Assembly (NCBI GenBank): GCA_963210315.1
Contig: OY723251.1
Location: 62,001-126,000 of the forward strand
Reading direction: 5' to 3'
Length of the DNA stretch: 64,000 bases
DNA from: Rhynchopus euleeides
Lineage: Eukaryota > Euglenozoa > Diplonemea > Diplonemida > Diplonemidae
Shown here: piece after piece, positions 60,604 through 64,000 of the stretch
Layout: every line of letters begins with the position of its first letter
Position numbering within the stretch: the stretch's first letter is position 1
The notes under the pieces: generated by a model
The model's input: the letters and a program-made list of their open reading frames with translations, nothing else
Told to the model about the DNA's origin: nothing
Database searches by the model: none
Position numbers and translations under genes: made by a program

Positions 60604-62969
60604 GGGGGGGGTCAAATGCCACCCTTTTACGTGGATAAACACGATTTTTCAAAAAACTGGCGCAGAGGCCCCAAAGCCCCCGTAAACCCTCCAAACCCCC
60701 CCAGATCGGTCCGGAAACCCATCGAACCCCACTTTTCCACCATTCCGGGCACCTCAGGTGCCCGAATTGGGGTACCTAAATTTTGTGCCACCGTTTGGTA
60801 CCGGACAGTGCCACTGTGTGGGAGGTTGGAAAAAAAAATGCCCCAACACACCACATCTGAGGGTTGCAATGCATGTTGCTTGCCAACCACGTCATCCGGT
60901 GGGTGTCAGGCGCTATGTAGGTGGCATGAGCCAGGCCTTCGATGAGTTCTGGCTTGTATATGTACCTCCCTGCCACCATGCACCGGGAGGCTGCCTGTAG
61001 GTACGGAACAAGTCCAGATGGTCGTGTGATTCCTGTGCAGCAGTGCTCCACAACCGGGATGTGTTGACAACGACTGTTGCAACACGAGCTGTACATTCCG
61101 GGAACACACGAAGTGCGCTGTCGTGGTACCCATTGTGCCAGAATTGGTACTTGCTGCGGTCTACTTTGCCTGGCCCAAGAGCACTGGTACTGAACGGTGC
61201 AATATGCGTGGCGAGGTGAATGCAACGGAAGGGCGCAAAGTCAATACAGCTCTCGGATGGCGGGTGGTGGTGCCACTAGTGTGTGACGTTCACCCGAGGA
61301 TACAACGCATCACAATGAATCAGCAACCGTGGACCGAGTACAATACGCTCTCTGTGGCTGGTGTGGGGGACAAAGGCAGTGCCTGTGCCGCAGGCAGGGA
61401 GGTACATATACAAGCCAGAACACATCGAAGACCTGGCTCATGCCACCTACATAGCGCCTGACACCCACCGGATGACGTGGTTGACAAGCAACATGCATTG
61501 CAACCCTCAGATGTGGTGTGTTGCAGGCCTGGGCGGGGAACGAGCCCTTTTTCCAGGTTTTTTGGGTCGGGGAACCAGGTTTTTTCTAAGAATTTTTACA
61601 AGGGATTTTTTGCTCGCCCCCCCACAGTTTCCAGGCGCGTGCCCGTCAGGCGGGACTTTTTCTCTGATTTCTCTCCGCGTCATCATGTGACAGCTCTCGA
61701 GTGATGCCCAGAGATGCTTGCGGCAGAGAGTGCCCCTCATGCGCGTTACAGCTGAAAATGAATGAGGATCACCTGGCGCTCGTTCTCATCGGGGGTTGTG
61801 CTCCGCAGGGACTCAATACACCTTGGCACTCTCGCAGGGCTGGACATGCCAGCAGCTGGAGGACAGTTACAAAGCTGCCACTCCCCGACGCCACCCACCT
61901 GCTGGCCCCTTCAGGTCTGAAAGCCCAAAAGCTCCCGGGGATTTTTGCAATGGTGCGCACCATATTCAGCGCAGTAGGGTGATCTCTCCGATTTTCCAAA
62001 ACTGCTGGTTTACTGGTTTGGGGAACGGTCGCCGGCAGACCGTTGAAATGCCCGTGTTAGCAAGGCACACTCACGTTTCAGGGAGCGTGTCGCGTGTCAC
62101 GCATGTCGCGAACGCGGCAAGTGTACCTCCCAGGTGGGGAAGCCCGACCTCCTGTCCGATGTCAGTCAGGCTTCGAAGAAGCGCTTCATGGATGCGGCGC
62201 TGACCTCCTACGCTGCACTGTACCCGGGGAAGTGAGATAGATGGACGGGCACACGCTACATTGGGGGTCTGGGGGGCGGTGCCCCCCCAGCCGCCGGAGG
62301 CCACGGTAGCGAACATCTGTTCGTGTGGGCGTACAGATTCTGTGCGAGTTGGCTGCGTCCTCAGAGGCGACTGGAGTGGTTGGACCCCGACTTGATGGGA
62401 TTCGAAGGACTTGAGTACGAGACGTACGCCACAGGGGGGTCTGGGGGGCGGAGCCCCCCAGCCGCCGGAGGCCACGGTAGTGAACGTCTGGCTCTCCAGT
62501 TGGCCAGCAAGGCGAACGGTACGTGGGACAGACTTCCCTTCCATCCTTGTGCGCGCCCTGTCGACTGGGGAAAACTTAGAAAAAGTTTTTTCCTCTGCGA
62601 AACAACCTTAGAAAAAAATTCCCCTAACAAAATTCTTAGAAAAAAACTTTTTTTCCCCTTACAAAAATTCTTAGAAAAAAAGTTCAGAATCCTGAAAGTG
62701 GGGAACAAGCCCCCCAGTTAGGAACAGCCCTGGTGTGTTGGGGCATTTTCTTTTCCAACCTCCCACACAGTGGCACTGTCCGGTACCAAACGGTGGCACA
62801 AAATTTAGGTACCCCAATTCGGGCACCTGAGGTGCCCGGAATGGTGGAAAAGTGGGGTTCGATGGGTTTCCGGACCGATCTGGGGGGGTTTGGAGGGTTT
62901 ACGGGGGCTTTGGGGCCTCTGCGCCGGTTTTTTGAAAAATCGTGTTTGTCACCCCCATTTGACCCCCCC
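60604..62969. mobile_element. Foldback DNA transposon, copy 2, split by a hAT-like element
   Basis: Same element as 9793-10940; about 1149 bp remain after removing the insert and its 8-bp duplication. TA flanks both tips (60602-60603, 62970-62971). It differs from copy 1 at scattered positions only. The right arm is interrupted at 61523/61524 and resumes at 62733. Confidence 0.85.
61524..62732. mobile_element. Non-autonomous hAT-like DNA transposon nested in the foldback element
   Basis: A 1209-bp insert with termini CAGGCCTG (left) and CAGCCCTG (right, the inverse of CAGGGCTG), flanked by a perfect 8-bp duplication GTGTGTTG (61516-61523 and 62733-62740). Copy 1 of the host element has this 8-mer once at the same point, so the empty site is known. 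An 8-bp duplication and CAGG-type tips fit the hAT superfamily. Subterminal CTTAGAAAAA motifs repeat four times at the right end (about 62574-62680) and occur inverted at the left. A pair of direct repeats (about 62260-62318 and 62432-62490) holds the hairpin CTGGGGGGC/GCCCCCCAG. No transposase frame. Confidence 0.88.
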
Positions 62970-62971
62970 TA

Positions 62972-63427
62972 GGGCAGTGGTGGCTGCGTACGCGTACGCA
63001 GCGTGATTTTCAAAAAGTGCGTACGGCGTACGCGTACGCGTACGCGTACGGCGCTGCGTACGGCAGTCTATGGAGCACAGGAGACAGCCATGGCCGCACA
63101 CCAAATCCGACAGTCGAACTCAGGTGTCCCAGGGGCAGCCTTCGAGCCTTCCAGTCGGAAGTGGTACCTTTTGCAGTATGATTGCGGGTGTACTTGCAGG
63201 TGTTGCGAGTTATTCGCCACGTGCGCGGCAAGGAACCATCTGTGAAAGGCAAGATCAAAGTCCAGGGCCCAGCCACCCACTGGGTGGCCTACTGTGTGCT
63301 GAGAGACCTGGAATACCAGCCGTACGCAAAATCTGCGTACGCGTACGCAGCGCGATTTTCAGAAAGTGCGTACGGCGTACGCGTACGCGTACGCGTACCG
63401 TACGGCCGTACGCTGCCACCACTGCCC
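62972..63427. mobile_element. CGTACG-rich MITE inserted at the TA edge of the foldback element
   Basis: 456 bp with inverted tips GGGCAGTGGTGGC (perfect 13 bp, continuing as GCGTACG after one mismatch), flanked by TA on both sides (62970-62971, 63428-63429). Inside, two 65-bp direct repeats (62985-63049 and 63334-63398, two mismatches) made largely of CGTACG palindromes surround a unique core of about 280 bp. No coding capacity. Confidence 0.85.
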
Positions 63428-63429
63428 TA

Positions 63430-63712
63430 GGGGGGGGGGGGGGGGGTAATAGGTGTTTCCGCTTCCCCCGGCGCAAGATTCACTGCTGCCGTGTGGCGCT
63501 GCGTGCCAGGTGGGAGTGGGTTGCCCTGCTGTGGGCTGCTGTGTGTCCTTTCGCGACGCCCGGCAGGAGGAGGGGCGGGGGTTAGCAAAGCGCGAACAGG
63601 GCTGCAGCTTGGGGGCGGTGGTGTGTAACAGCCATGGGGGTGGCTTGGGATAGGGCAGGACCCCTCCACGAAAGGGCAGGGCAACACACAGCCTGCGATG
63701 ATCCCGCCTGCA
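63430..63712. other. Intergenic spacer with G tract
   Basis: Begins with a G tract ending in TAATAGG, the right flank of the foldback insertion; no gene seen. Confidence 0.4.
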
Positions 63713-64000
63713 TCACGGGGGGCTCCCGTATGCGAGCTGGACACGGGCAGCCTGGGCCTGTCCCCCTGTGTGCGCAAACAGCCACCTGCCACAAGGGGTG
63801 ACGTCAAAGGAACCGATGTACTGGGTTGCGAGGTCGGTCACGTCCGTGAGGTGCATGGCATCACCTGTGCTGAGGCACCAGAAGCGCAGCTTGTCGCCAG
63901 ACGACCTAGAGGTAGCAAAGTAACCGCCAGCTGGCGAGATGCGCACAAGGGGCGCGTCGCCGGAATCCAGCGCGATCTTGTGCAGGCAGGCACCGCTCTC
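63713..64000 (-). CDS. WD40-like repeat protein, C-terminal part (5' part outside window)
   Basis: An open frame entering from the right edge and ending at 63713, 95 residues. Blade-like features are PLVRISPAGGYFATSRSSGD, LRFWCLSTGDAM, then FDVTPCGRWLFAHTGG; the Ser-Pro-x-Gly, Arg-Phe-Trp and Thr-Gly-Asp positions are typical of WD40 repeats. Family cannot be named from this end alone. Confidence 0.6.
   Translation of the reverse strand, partial: ESGACLHKIALDSGDAPLVRISPAGGYFATSRSSGDKLRFWCLSTGDAMHLTDVTDLATQYIGSFDVTPCGRWLFAHTGGQAQAARVQLAYGSPP

Overview
The window reads as nuclear DNA of a free-living, flagellated protist: GC-rich, with long and mostly intronless genes, a few short introns (86-192 bp in three of four cases), homopolymer G/C tracts, and several transposon families. 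All host genes I can support lie on the minus strand across the full 64 kb; only a LINE-like element is read on plus. A one-strand gene array, a tyrosine-recombinase retrotransposon with YR ahead of RT (the order I recall for trypanosomatid VIPER/TATE elements), and an ingi-like LINE with RNase H and Cys/His motifs suggest a euglenozoan, perhaps a diplonemid. That is inference; no rRNA or spliced-leader gene was found to confirm it.

Layout (host genes on minus). 1-5247: receptor-like class III nucleotide cyclase, running off the left edge. 5675-6388: glutathione S-transferase-like protein. 6654-8603: ERMARD/DUF4209-like protein. 9793-10940: foldback DNA transposon, copy 1. 11325-12674: two-exon prolyl 4-hydroxylase. 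12945-22076: about 3,040-residue protein with four Cys-rich + MIB/HERC2 + SPRY-like units and a C-terminal pseudokinase-like domain. 22700-23890: DMT/EamA transporter. 24834-26387: kelch-type propeller. 26388-29022: gene-poor low-complexity DNA. 29023-43464: 4,813-residue surface protein with signal peptide, Ser/Thr stalk, repeated Cys modules and a GPI-type tail.

44254-49056 is a complete Ngaro/PAT/VIPER-type YR retrotransposon (minus) with split direct repeats, Gag, YR and RT-RNase H. 49643-50070 is a small inverted-repeat element. 50102-50596 is an unidentified propeller-like exon. 51562-54555 is an Hsp110/GRP170-like ER chaperone. 54953-60294 is a TEX9-like coiled-coil gene whose second intron (4.5 kb) holds an antisense, 5'-truncated but otherwise open LINE (55942-59600) and an older broken RNase H fragment. 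60604-63427 is a nest: copy 2 of the foldback element, split by a 1.2-kb hAT-like element with an 8-bp target duplication, and abutted at its right TA by a 456-bp CGTACG-rich MITE. 63713 to the right edge is the end of a WD40-like gene.

The host genes are unrelated in function (signalling, ER folding and hydroxylation, transport, cilium, surface coat); no pathway cluster is apparent. The most unusual material is the multi-domain MIB/pseudokinase protein, the expression layout of the YR element (in-frame UGA between Gag and YR, then UGA followed by an A AAA AAC heptamer entering the RT frame), the twin 27-residue Cys/His motif ending the LINE protein, and the nested DNA transposons with readable target duplications.
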